Shown here: in pieces, positions 9,746 through 18,618 of the stretch | Layout: every line of letters begins with the position of its first letter | Position numbering within the stretch: position 1 is the stretch's first letter | Assembly: GCA_945860295.1 (NCBI GenBank) | Contig: CAMAQH010000005.1 | Location: forward strand, 1-64,000 | DNA length: 64,000 nt | DNA from: Prosthecobacter debontii | GTDB lineage: Bacteria > Verrucomicrobiota > Verrucomicrobiia > Verrucomicrobiales > Verrucomicrobiaceae | Direction: 5' to 3' | The notes under the pieces: generated by a model | Databases searched by the model: none | Told to the model about the DNA's origin: nothing | What the model saw: only the letters and a program-made list of their open reading frames with translations | Program-made: the position numbers and the translations under genes

Positions 9746-9867
9746 TTAGCCCACCCATGTAGATTCTCAACCTCAGACAATGCGAGCTTTCACACAATAT
9801 CAGCCATCAGATGCCGCCCCTTGCATTCACCAAACAGCCGCGCTAGGTGCCAACTCCTTACACATTG

Positions 9868-11064
9868 ATGAAAGCAATTCTGGCACTTGAAGACGGACGG
9901 TATTTTGAAGGCGAATCCTTTGGCGCTCCTGGCACCTGCATGGGGGAGGCTTGCTTTAACACTTCCATGACCGGCTATCAGGAGGTCCTCACAGATCCCT
10001 CCTATCGTGGACAGATCGTAGCGATGACTTACCCGATGATCGGGAACTACGGCATCAACGGCCTCGACCCTGAAAGCTCACAGCCGCACGTTCGCGGATT
10101 CGTTATCGAAGAACTCTGCACTGTGCCGAGCAATTGGCGCAGCACTCAGACACTCGACGCCTATCTCAAAGACCACGGCATCCAGGGAATCCAGGGCATC
10201 GACACCCGTGCTCTGACCAAGCATCTGCGCACACGTGGGGCTATGCAGTCGGTGATCACCACGAAGCTGACCGTGGAACAAGCCATCGAAGCTGCGAAGG
10301 CAAGCCCAGCGATGAGTGGCAGTGATTATGTCAAAGAGGTGACCACCAAGAAAGCCTACCTCTGGGACCCCGAGGACACTGAAAGCCGCGAGTGGGAAAT
10401 CCCCAGCCCAAGCCAGAATCGTGAAGGCGGCCCATTGGGTGCCTTCCTCGATCTGCCGCCGACCAAGCATCAGATCGTCGCTTATGATTTCGGCGTCAAA
10501 ACGAACATCCTGCGCCGACTCCGCCAGCATGGCTTCCGAATAGAAGTCGTGCCCGCCACGACCACTGCCGAGCAAGTGCTCGCCAAGAATCCTGACGGCG
10601 TCTTCCTTTCCAACGGCCCTGGTGATCCAGCCGCTCTGGGCTACATCCATCAGGAAATCAAAGCCCTCATCGGCAAGGTGCCGATCTTTGCCATCTGCCT
10701 CGGTCATCAGCTCCTCGGCCACGCTTATGGCGGTAAGACCTTCAAGCTTAAATTTGGTCATCGCGGTGGCAATCAGCCGGTCAAAGATCTGCGCAGCGGA
10801 CGTATCAGCATCACCAGTCAGAATCACGGATTCGCCATCGACCCGGCCAGCCTGCCATCAAACATCGAGGTCACGCACATCAATCTCAACGACGGAACGG
10901 TGGAAGGCATGAGGCACCGCGAGGCACCTGTGCTCAGCGTTCAGTATCACCCCGAAGCCGCCCCCGGACCGAACGATGCGAGGTACTTCTTTGCGGAATT
11001 CGCGAAGATGATCGAAAGAGGCAGCTCCTCAGGTAAATCCTCGTCCGAGCGTACGCGATCATAG
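9868..11064 (+). CDS. carA: Carbamoyl-phosphate synthase small subunit
   Basis: MKAILALEDGRYFEGESFGAPG...GEACFNTSMTGYQEVLTDPSYRGQIV; glutaminase motif PIFAICLGHQLLGHA; VQYHPEAAPGP. Confidence 0.97.
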   Translation: MKAILALEDGRYFEGESFGAPGTCMGEACFNTSMTGYQEVLTDPSYRGQIVAMTYPMIGNYGINGLDPESSQPHVRGFVIEELCTVPSNWRSTQTLDAYLKDHGIQGIQGIDTRALTKHLRTRGAMQSVITTKLTVEQAIEAAKASPAMSGSDYVKEVTTKKAYLWDPEDTESREWEIPSPSQNREGGPLGAFLDLPPTKHQIVAYDFGVKTNILRRLRQHGFRIEVVPATTTAEQVLAKNPDGVFLSNGPGDPAALGYIHQEIKALIGKVPIFAICLGHQLLGHAYGGKTFKLKFGHRGGNQPVKDLRSGRISITSQNHGFAIDPASLPSNIEVTHINLNDGTVEGMRHREAPVLSVQYHPEAAPGPNDARYFFAEFAKMIERGSSSGKSSSERTRS

Positions 11065-11092
11065 GTTAGTCGGAAACGATTTTAAAACCACA

Positions 11093-12145
11093 ATGCCGCT
11101 CACACTCGACGACATCCTCAACGCTGCCGACGAGCACAAGGCCAGCGACGTTTTTCTCATGGAAGGCGAGTTGCCGCGCATGAAGATCAACGAGCAGCTC
11201 ATGCTTTTCGGGGACGAACCCATGCAGCTCAATCAGATGGTCGGCCTCTGGCAGGCCTGCGGCGTCGCTCCCGAAGGCGAGACAGATCGCGACTCAGGAC
11301 TCGTCTCCACCAGTCACACTCGCTACCGCGTAAACATGCACAAGGCCCTGGGCCGACTCGGCGTCGTCATGCGCCGGATCCGCACCGATCTGCCTGTGCT
11401 GGCGAATCTTGGCGTGCCCGAGTGGCTGCTCACGAAATGGGCCATGAAGACCCGTGGCCTCATCCTCATCACCGGTCCCACTGGCATGGGAAAAAGCACG
11501 ACCATGGCCGGCATCCTTCAGTGGATGAATGAAAACACCGCACGGCACATCGTCACCATCGAAGACCCCGTCGAGTTCATCTACCCTAGTAAGACCAGCA
11601 TGTTCACCCAGCGTGAAGTCGGGCGCGACACCGCTAGCTATGCACGCGGCGTGCGCGGAGCCATGCGTCAGGCCCCCGATGTCATCATGGTTGGCGAGAT
11701 TCGTGATTTAGAGACCGCGCTCACCACCCTCCAGGCCAGTGAAACCGGCCACCTCGTCCTAGCCTCCATCCACAGTGATAGCGTGGTCGATGCCGTGGAT
11801 CGCCTCGCCCATCTCTTCCCGCCAGAGCAGTCGGGATTGGGTCTGCATTTACTCTCCCAGCAGCTCATCGGTGCCCTTTGCCAAAAGCTCATCCCGCGCA
11901 TCGACACAGGCCTGCATCTGCTCGTCGAACATCTCGAAAACGGTGGTGCCGTGAAGCAATGGATCGCTAAACAGGACATGGACAACATCCGCACCTACAT
12001 GCAGCGCGGCAATGATCCCAACTGCTGCACCTTCCTCACCAACATCATACGCGCCTACGAGTCCGGTTACATCAGTGAGGCAGAGGCCATCTCTGCGTGC
12101 GGCAATGAGATCGAGTTCAAGCGCGCCGCTCGCGGCATCTCGTAA
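11093..12145 (+). CDS. pilT: Type IV pilus twitching motility ATPase, PilT/PilU family
   Basis: GPTGMGKSTTMAGIL Walker A, TIEDPVEFIY Asp box, MRQAPDVIMVGEIRD, ASETGHLVLASIHS His box. Confidence 0.9.
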   Translation: MPLTLDDILNAADEHKASDVFLMEGELPRMKINEQLMLFGDEPMQLNQMVGLWQACGVAPEGETDRDSGLVSTSHTRYRVNMHKALGRLGVVMRRIRTDLPVLANLGVPEWLLTKWAMKTRGLILITGPTGMGKSTTMAGILQWMNENTARHIVTIEDPVEFIYPSKTSMFTQREVGRDTASYARGVRGAMRQAPDVIMVGEIRDLETALTTLQASETGHLVLASIHSDSVVDAVDRLAHLFPPEQSGLGLHLLSQQLIGALCQKLIPRIDTGLHLLVEHLENGGAVKQWIAKQDMDNIRTYMQRGNDPNCCTFLTNIIRAYESGYISEAEAISACGNEIEFKRAARGIS

Positions 12146-12202
12146 CACACTCTCTGTTTTCGGCACCGAAGCAGATAGATATTAGAGTCTGTGATTGCCA
12201 GA

Positions 12203-12253
12203 GTAAGGCGGCTGCATGTAGCTTAGTATTCCTCTCGTATTTAGTCGCCTTAC
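12203..12253. promoter_or_regulatory. Candidate stem-loop in the leader of acs
   Basis: GTAAGGCG at 12203..12210 pairs with CGCCTTAC at 12246..12253, 13 bp upstream of the acs ATG. Confidence 0.4.
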
Positions 12254-12266
12254 CACCACGAACCTC

Positions 12267-14294
12267 ATGAGCCAAAAGAAAGCCGCCAAGCCCGCAGCCA
12301 AGAAGCCTGCCCCAGCCCTAAAGACCGCAAAAACCAAGGTCGCCGCTAGCAGCACCAAGTCTCACATGACCGAGAACCGGGTCTTTAAGCCAAGCGCTGA
12401 ATTTTCTAAAAACGCGCGCATCAGCAGCATGGCGCAGTACAAGAGAATGTATGAGGAGTCGATCAAGCAGCCTGATAAATTCTTCGGACGCGAGGCCAAG
12501 GAACTGCAATGGACCAAGCCCTTCTCTAAGGTGCTCGATTGGAAATGCCCTAACGCCAAGTGGTTCACGGGGGGCAAACTCAATGTCAGTGAAAACTGTC
12601 TGGACCGACACCTCAACGGCCCGCGCAAAACCAAGGCCGCACTGATCTGGGAAGGTGAACCCGGTGAGAAGCGCGTGCTGACATACCAGCAACTCCATCG
12701 CGAGGTATGTCGCTTTGCCAACGTGCTCAAACGCCACAAAGTGAAGAAGGGAGATCGCGTGGTCATTTACTTGCCGATGATCCCCGAGGCAGCCATCGCC
12801 ATGCTCGCCTGTGCTCGTATTGGCGCCATTCACAATGTCGTCTTCGGCGGCTTCAGTGCTGAGTCGATCAAGGACCGCGTGGTGGACAGTGGCGCGACAC
12901 TCGTCATCACCGCTGATGGTGGCTACCGCCGTGGATCAGTGGTGCCACTGAAGAAGAATGTGGATGACGCGCTGAAGGGCAATGACACAACCGTGAAGAC
13001 CGTGATCGTTTATCGCCGCACCTGCCAGGACGTGCATATCGAAGAAGGCCGCGATGTCTGGTGGCACCGTGAGCTGGAGTATGTGGACGCGCATTGCCCT
13101 GCGGTGGCCATGGATTCCGAGGCTGCTTTATTCATTCTTTATACCAGCGGCAGCACGGGCAAACCCAAAGGTATCCTGCACACCACTGGCGGCTATTTGC
13201 TGCACGCGCAGATGACCTGCAAATACGTCTTCGATATGAATGATCAGGACGTGTACTGGTGCACCGCCGATGTCGGCTGGGTCACCGGTCACAGCTACAT
13301 GGTCTATGGGCCGCTGGCCCTGGGAGCGACCTCCCTCATGTATGAAGGCGCACCCAACTGGCCTGAAAACGACCGCTTCTGGCGCATCATCGAAGAATAC
13401 GCGGTCACCATTTTCTACACTGCTCCGACTGCCATCCGCGCCTTCATGAAATGGGGAGACGAGTGGCTGAAGAAGCACGATCTCAGCAGCCTTCGCCTGC
13501 TCGGCACGGTGGGTGAGCCGATCAATCCTGAAGCCTGGATGTGGTATCACAACAAAGTCGGCGGTGGTAAATGCCCCATCGTCGATACTTGGTGGCAGAC
13601 TGAAACCGGTGGCCACATGATCACCCCTATCCCTGGTGCGACTCCGACCAAACCCGGCACCGCTACCCTGCCCTTCTTCGGTGTCGATACCGCTATCGTC
13701 GATGACCTCGGCAAAGAGGTCGGAACCGATGAGCAAGGCAAGCTCGTGATCCGCAAACCTTGGCCATCCATGCTGCGCGGCATCTGGGGCGATAAGAAGC
13801 GCTACCAGGACACCTACTGGAGCGAATTCAAAGGCTGGTACTTTGCTGGCGACGGAGCACGCCGTGATAAAGACGGCAACATTTGGATCATCGGCCGCAT
13901 CGACGACGTGCTCAACGTCGCCGGTCACCGCCTCGGCACTGCTGAGGTGGAGAGCGCTCTTGTCTCACACCCCTCAGTCGCAGAGGCCGCCGTCGTTGGT
14001 CGCCCTGATGAGATGAAGGGCCAGGGCATCGTCTGCTTTGTCACCGTTAAGGAAGGTATCCAAACCAGCCGCGACCTCAGCGACGAACTCAAGAAGCACG
14101 TCCGTAAAGTCATCGGCCCAGTCGCCACGCCGGATGAAGTCCGCTTTGCCGCCGCACTGCCGAAAACCCGCTCGGGTAAAATCATGCGCCGCCTGCTCAA
14201 ACAGATCGCTGCTGGTGAAATCATCAAGGGGGACACCACCACGCTCGAAGACATCAACGTCATCGCCCAGCTCGTCTCCAGCGGAGAAGATTGA
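12267..14294 (+). CDS. acs: Acetate--CoA ligase with Lys/Ala/Pro-rich N-terminal extension
   Basis: [12 protein letters not shown]-loop, [25 protein letters not shown], and C-terminal [18 protein letters not shown]. Confidence 0.96.
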   Translation: MSQKKAAKPAAKKPAPALKTAKTKVAASSTKSHMTENRVFKPSAEFSKNARISSMAQYKRMYEESIKQPDKFFGREAKELQWTKPFSKVLDWKCPNAKWFTGGKLNVSENCLDRHLNGPRKTKAALIWEGEPGEKRVLTYQQLHREVCRFANVLKRHKVKKGDRVVIYLPMIPEAAIAMLACARIGAIHNVVFGGFSAESIKDRVVDSGATLVITADGGYRRGSVVPLKKNVDDALKGNDTTVKTVIVYRRTCQDVHIEEGRDVWWHRELEYVDAHCPAVAMDSEAALFILYTSGSTGKPKGILHTTGGYLLHAQMTCKYVFDMNDQDVYWCTADVGWVTGHSYMVYGPLALGATSLMYEGAPNWPENDRFWRIIEEYAVTIFYTAPTAIRAFMKWGDEWLKKHDLSSLRLLGTVGEPINPEAWMWYHNKVGGGKCPIVDTWWQTETGGHMITPIPGATPTKPGTATLPFFGVDTAIVDDLGKEVGTDEQGKLVIRKPWPSMLRGIWGDKKRYQDTYWSEFKGWYFAGDGARRDKDGNIWIIGRIDDVLNVAGHRLGTAEVESALVSHPSVAEAAVVGRPDEMKGQGIVCFVTVKEGIQTSRDLSDELKKHVRKVIGPVATPDEVRFAAALPKTRSGKIMRRLLKQIAAGEIIKGDTTTLEDINVIAQLVSSGED

Positions 14295-14313
14295 TCTCGT
14301 CATCAGATCGACC

Positions 14314-14889
14314 ATGCGCATCGCCATCTACTGCGGGTCCAGTCGTGGCCTTGATCCCATCTTTTCAAACGCCGCCGCTGAGCTAGCACGCTACCTAGTG
14401 CATGAGGGCATAGGCATCGTCTATGGCGGTGGCAATGTCGGTCTCATGGGCGTCATCGCCGATGCCGCACTTGCGGCGGGTGGTGAAGTGATCGGTGTGA
14501 TTCCAGAGTCGCTAATGGCAAAGGAACTCGGGCACGGTGGCGTCAGCGAGCTCCGCGTCGTGCGCTCCATGCATGAGCGTAAGCAACTGATGGTGGATCT
14601 GAGTGATGGCTTCATCGCCCTGCCCGGCGGCTTTGGCACGCTGGACGAGTTATTTGAGACACTGACTTGGTTGCAACTCGGCTTTCATGACAAGCCCGTG
14701 GGCCTGCTCAATGTCAGCGGCTTCTTCGATCATCTGCTCACCTTTCTCGACCACATGAGTGGCACCGGTTTCCTCAAATACGAGCACCGCGCCAGCCTCC
14801 TCATGGAGACAGATCCCGCCACCCTGCTCACCGCCATGCGCAGCTTCCAGCCCCACACCTGTGGCAAGTGGATCAAAGAATTGGTTTAA
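14314..14889 (+). CDS. LOG family protein (TIGR00730-type Rossmann fold)
   Basis: MRIAIYCGSSRG, VYGGGNVGLMGVIADAAL, ALPGGFGTLDELFETLTW. Start trimmed from 14038. Confidence 0.92.
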   Translation: MRIAIYCGSSRGLDPIFSNAAAELARYLVHEGIGIVYGGGNVGLMGVIADAALAAGGEVIGVIPESLMAKELGHGGVSELRVVRSMHERKQLMVDLSDGFIALPGGFGTLDELFETLTWLQLGFHDKPVGLLNVSGFFDHLLTFLDHMSGTGFLKYEHRASLLMETDPATLLTAMRSFQPHTCGKWIKELV

Positions 14890-15260
14890 GGCCTCAACTG
14901 AATGGCGTGAGCCTTCCAGCTCGTCATTAACAGCATCAGCGCCACCTGCATTATTCCGGCTACACACGCCGGGGAGAGGGCTGCGAAAGAAGGCAAAGCT
15001 GGCGCTTGAGCGTTTCAATGAGAGTCACTTCTCGTGAGTTATTTTGTCAAGCAGTTGCACCCTGACCCCGTTCTGGGTCCACAGCACGGCTCTGAGTGGC
15101 CGGGGTCTTCCACCTCGGAAGATCGTGATGCTCTACAGCGCACAAGAGCGGCAAGTGCTCCAGCCGCCTTCAAAGAACGGCGCGCTTGGCGGACCAACCA
15201 AGCACTACTAACCAAGTCTGAGACCCCAGTCCGCAGACAGCTCTGGAGAGTTATCCTCCA

Positions 15261-16559
15261 CTACTGCATCCGGTAATAGCTATCCGGATTATACAGCCAG
15301 TAGGCATCCAGCGGGTTCAATCTTGGCAGCAGGGAGATCGGCTTGCCGCGCTCATCTTGGGAATCGACTGCATCGGTAGATGGCGGTCCGGGCATCAGAC
15401 GATTAGGCGTGGCATTTGCCTGCTGCGGCAGGCTGCTCGGATCACGCAACAGCGCGGTTTCCTCGATCTCCTCCACGATCACGTCCACCCATTTGAGCTT
15501 CTGGGCGTTGTCGGCAAATTCATTCCAGTCGCCCGTGGATGACTCGGCATACATGCGTTTGATGAACTCGTCCCGCGTGATGCCCATCTTCGCGGCGACT
15601 GGATCGGCGAGGCGTTTCCACCACTCTTCTAGTTCGGCCACATTCTCGCGGTGCTGTGTGAGATTGCCCATCACCCCCATGCTGAGCTGATGATGTAGGA
15701 TGATCGCATTCGGGTAGGCAAAGGACTTGTTCGACAGCGTGGTGATGCACGCCGCCATGCTCGCCGCCATCGACTTAACCACCGTGTAAACGGGCGCTTT
15801 CGAGCCGTGCATGGCTTTGATTATCTTGTAGCCCGCCATCACGCTGCCACCTGGGCAGTCGTCGATCACGATGAAGATCGGCGCTTCGGGATCGCGATTA
15901 TTGAAGTAGGAAATGCGGTCTGCCACACTGTCGGCGGTCTTACCCGTGATGACACCATTGAGCGAGATAGTGCGGTCAGAAAGCACCAGCTTTTTGCCGA
16001 TCAGCGGCTCCTTAGGATAGGCCGGTGCCTTGCCCACGGCGTAGCTGCGGGACTCGCCTTCCTTCTGCTGAAGTTCCATCTGCATGGTCAGCGCCGTGGT
16101 CTTGCGACGCACGGCATTTTCCTCACGACGCATCGCAAAGCCTTCCGTATCCACCTCATTCTTGGCGATGGCATAGTCCAGCATCAGCCGCTCATTGGTG
16201 CGGCGCAATTCCATCAAAGTAGGATCATCTTTGAAGCGTCGCTCTGCCTCAGCGAGATCGAGCTTTACCTTCATCTCTTCCATCTGGATCTGCATCTCTG
16301 CCAGCGCCCGCTTCCGTGGGGAAAGCTTCTCATCGAGCTTCGACTGCTCCAGCGCGATCTGCGCCACGATCTTCTCGCGGTCTGCATTTAGCTTCGCCGT
16401 CTCCGCCTTGATAGCCTCCAGTGGATCAGGCTTGGTCGGCTGTTCGGCTGGCTGTTCAATGGCAGGTTTCGGAGTCTGCACCTCGGCAAAGGCGAGGCCA
16501 GAGAAGAAAAAGGAGATGATGATGAAGGCGGTGCGGTGCATGGCGTGAGCACTATACAC
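15261..16559 (-). CDS. Exported ClpP-like serine protease with N-terminal coiled-coil
   Basis: Signal-like N-terminus MHRTAFIIISFFFSGLAFAE, long charged helical region, then ISLNGVITGKTADSVADRISYFNN...IDDCPGGSVMAGYKIIKAM...KSMAASMAACI...AIILHHQLSMGVMGN (ClpP crotonase fold). Confidence 0.75.
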   Translation of the reverse strand: MYSAHAMHRTAFIIISFFFSGLAFAEVQTPKPAIEQPAEQPTKPDPLEAIKAETAKLNADREKIVAQIALEQSKLDEKLSPRKRALAEMQIQMEEMKVKLDLAEAERRFKDDPTLMELRRTNERLMLDYAIAKNEVDTEGFAMRREENAVRRKTTALTMQMELQQKEGESRSYAVGKAPAYPKEPLIGKKLVLSDRTISLNGVITGKTADSVADRISYFNNRDPEAPIFIVIDDCPGGSVMAGYKIIKAMHGSKAPVYTVVKSMAASMAACITTLSNKSFAYPNAIILHHQLSMGVMGNLTQHRENVAELEEWWKRLADPVAAKMGITRDEFIKRMYAESSTGDWNEFADNAQKLKWVDVIVEEIEETALLRDPSSLPQQANATPNRLMPGPPSTDAVDSQDERGKPISLLPRLNPLDAYWLYNPDSYYRMQ

Positions 16560-16607
16560 CCGAAACCCCCGGCTTTTTCAACCCATCACTTCAGTTGCGC
16601 ATAACAG

Positions 16608-17288
16608 CTACTTCAACTGCGCCCGAATCGCTTTCACGACTTCGGTGGCGAGAACTTCGGAACCGGCTGGGACGAAGTGAACATTGGCAGGCTGGATTTG
16701 CAGTTCCTTCATGCGCGGCTTAACCAGCGTGTAGAGATCATTCACGGCAATGTGGTTGTCCTTCATGACGCGCAGCGCGGCTTCGTTGTAGCGGATGACA
16801 TCGGCATTGGCGCGATACACTTTCATCGGCTCATCAGGCACGGGCGTGGTGGCGGCGAAGACGAGCTTGGCGCCCGTGGCCTTAAGCTTGGCGACGATTT
16901 GGCGCAGTTGCTTTTCATACACTTCCACCGTGGCCTGCGGCGGATCAGTGGCGAGTTCGGAGGTCGTTTTGCCATCGGCCTTCATGTGCTTGAGATCGTG
17001 CAGGCCCCAGTTGAAATGGATGACATCCCACTTGCCGCCGTCGATCTGAAGCCAGCGGTCGATGTTGGCCACGCCTGACGTGGTGCCGCTGCAGTTTTCC
17101 GGTTTGTTGTTCCGTGTCGGACGCAGCACAGTCATTTCATCTGCCAGCATCTTTTGCACCACCGGCGTGTAGCCGATGGAGATGGAGTCGCCGAGGATGA
17201 GTACGCGTTTTTTGGCGGGGGCATCGGCGGCAAAAGTGGCGCTAGTGAGAGCGAGCAGGACAAAGGTGAAGAAGGTGTGGCGGTTCAT
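16608..17288 (-). CDS. SGNH/GDSL hydrolase, exported
   Basis: MNRHTFFTFVLLALTSATFAADAPAKKRVLILGDSISIGYTPVV (GDS block), NWGLHDLK. Start trimmed from 17579. Confidence 0.88.
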   Translation of the reverse strand: MNRHTFFTFVLLALTSATFAADAPAKKRVLILGDSISIGYTPVVQKMLADEMTVLRPTRNNKPENCSGTTSGVANIDRWLQIDGGKWDVIHFNWGLHDLKHMKADGKTTSELATDPPQATVEVYEKQLRQIVAKLKATGAKLVFAATTPVPDEPMKVYRANADVIRYNEAALRVMKDNHIAVNDLYTLVKPRMKELQIQPANVHFVPAGSEVLATEVVKAIRAQLK

Positions 17289-17326
17289 GGGGAATCTGAG
17301 AACGAATCCACACGGCACGCCTTTCA

Positions 17327-17998
17327 TCAAGCCTTCGTGCTCAGGGTCACTCCATCGGCGGTGACTGTCGCTTTCTTGATGAGTTTCAACACGGTGCCCA
17401 GAGGCTCGATCTTCCGATACGGGGCGACCCAGGGCCAGATCTCCATGCCGGTGATGAAGCCTTCGGCGACGACCTTGTGAGGCACTTTCACGTCCACGAC
17501 TTTGGCGTCGATGCCTTCGGCATGGACATAGATGAGGAACGCGATCTCGCCATTCAAGTAGCGCTTCTTGTTCTCCCAAAACTTGATGCGATTCATCGGC
17601 AGACTGACCTGGCCGCTCAGGGTGTTCTTGGTGGGATCTGCTTTTTCAAAACGCAGCAGCTCGGTGTAGCTGCCGTAGCCGCTGTCCGGCGCCATCATGA
17701 GCAACGCATTGAGTTCGGCGATGCTCAAGGATAGCTCTACCGCTTGTCCAGCCTTGGCCGCTGTGGCGAAATCACTGAGCCGTTTTTCCAAAGCCGCCTT
17801 CACTTCCGCTGACATGTCGATGGCTGCCATCTTGGCTGGTTCATCGACCGTGAAGACCGCAATCGCCTTGTCCTGAGTGATCAGCGAATACGCGCTCCAG
17901 GCGATGATGCCGCCAAAAGTTAGCGCCGCAAAGGTCATGATGGCACAGCCATAGAAGGGGCTGAATTCACCGGTGGGGACTTTTTGAATACGGGCCAT
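17327..17998 (-). CDS. Hypothetical protein with N-terminal TM segment
   Basis: MARIQKVPTGEFSPFYGCAIMTFAALTFGGIIAWSAYSLI...; no family recognised. Confidence 0.65.
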   Translation of the reverse strand: MARIQKVPTGEFSPFYGCAIMTFAALTFGGIIAWSAYSLITQDKAIAVFTVDEPAKMAAIDMSAEVKAALEKRLSDFATAAKAGQAVELSLSIAELNALLMMAPDSGYGSYTELLRFEKADPTKNTLSGQVSLPMNRIKFWENKKRYLNGEIAFLIYVHAEGIDAKVVDVKVPHKVVAEGFITGMEIWPWVAPYRKIEPLGTVLKLIKKATVTADGVTLSTKA

Positions 17999-18100
17999 GA
18001 TTTTGTTAACAGAAGAAAACGGAGGGATCAGAGATTCAAACATTCAGAAGGCATGCCGTTCAGTCTCTGTTGCCTTTATTACCTCCTGTTCAAAAGGGTC

Positions 18101-18583
18101 TTAGCTATGCATCACGATCTTGATCTTACCTGCGGTCTTGCCAACAGCGCTGAGACTGTCGGCGAGGGTTGGGCCTGTCGCACGGTTTTCTAAAATCGTG
18201 CTCTTTGAAGTCGTGTTGCTTTCCGCTTCAAGCGCTGCCTTGAGCGCGCCTTCCACCATCTGTCCGCAGTGGATTTTCATTGGCGGCAGCGGACCGAGTG
18301 GCGCACTGAGTTCTTCAGCACTCATGAGCAGGGCCTCCTCCTTCGTCTTACCGCGAATCAACTCAGTGGCGAGGCTTGCAACGGCGATGGCAGTCTGGCA
18401 GCCGAAGGACTGGAAGCTGGCTTTGTCGATGACCTTCCGGCCATCCTGATCTTTATACTTCAGCCACATGCGCACCATGTCCCCACAGTCGGGTGAACCG
18501 ACTGTGCCGACAGCATCAGCATCGGTCATCTCGCCAAGATTTTGTGGGCTGCTAAGAGCAGACTGGAGTGTGGCTTCGTTCAT
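18101..18583 (-). CDS. IscU/NifU-type iron-sulfur cluster scaffold protein
   Basis: Three cysteine contexts typical of the family: GSPDCGDMVRMWLK, FQSFGCQTAIAVASLATELIRGKT, KIHCGQMVEGALKAAL. Confidence 0.85.
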   Translation of the reverse strand: MNEATLQSALSSPQNLGEMTDADAVGTVGSPDCGDMVRMWLKYKDQDGRKVIDKASFQSFGCQTAIAVASLATELIRGKTKEEALLMSAEELSAPLGPLPPMKIHCGQMVEGALKAALEAESNTTSKSTILENRATGPTLADSLSAVGKTAGKIKIVMHS

Positions 18584-18618
18584 GAATGTCAGGGCGGGTA
18601 AAGTCACCCGCTCACGGG

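Noticed and set aside
10078-10827. 249-aa minus-strand ORF
   Set aside because: Shadow ORF opposite carA.
13128-13928. 266-aa minus-strand ORF
   Set aside because: Shadow ORF opposite the acs catalytic region.
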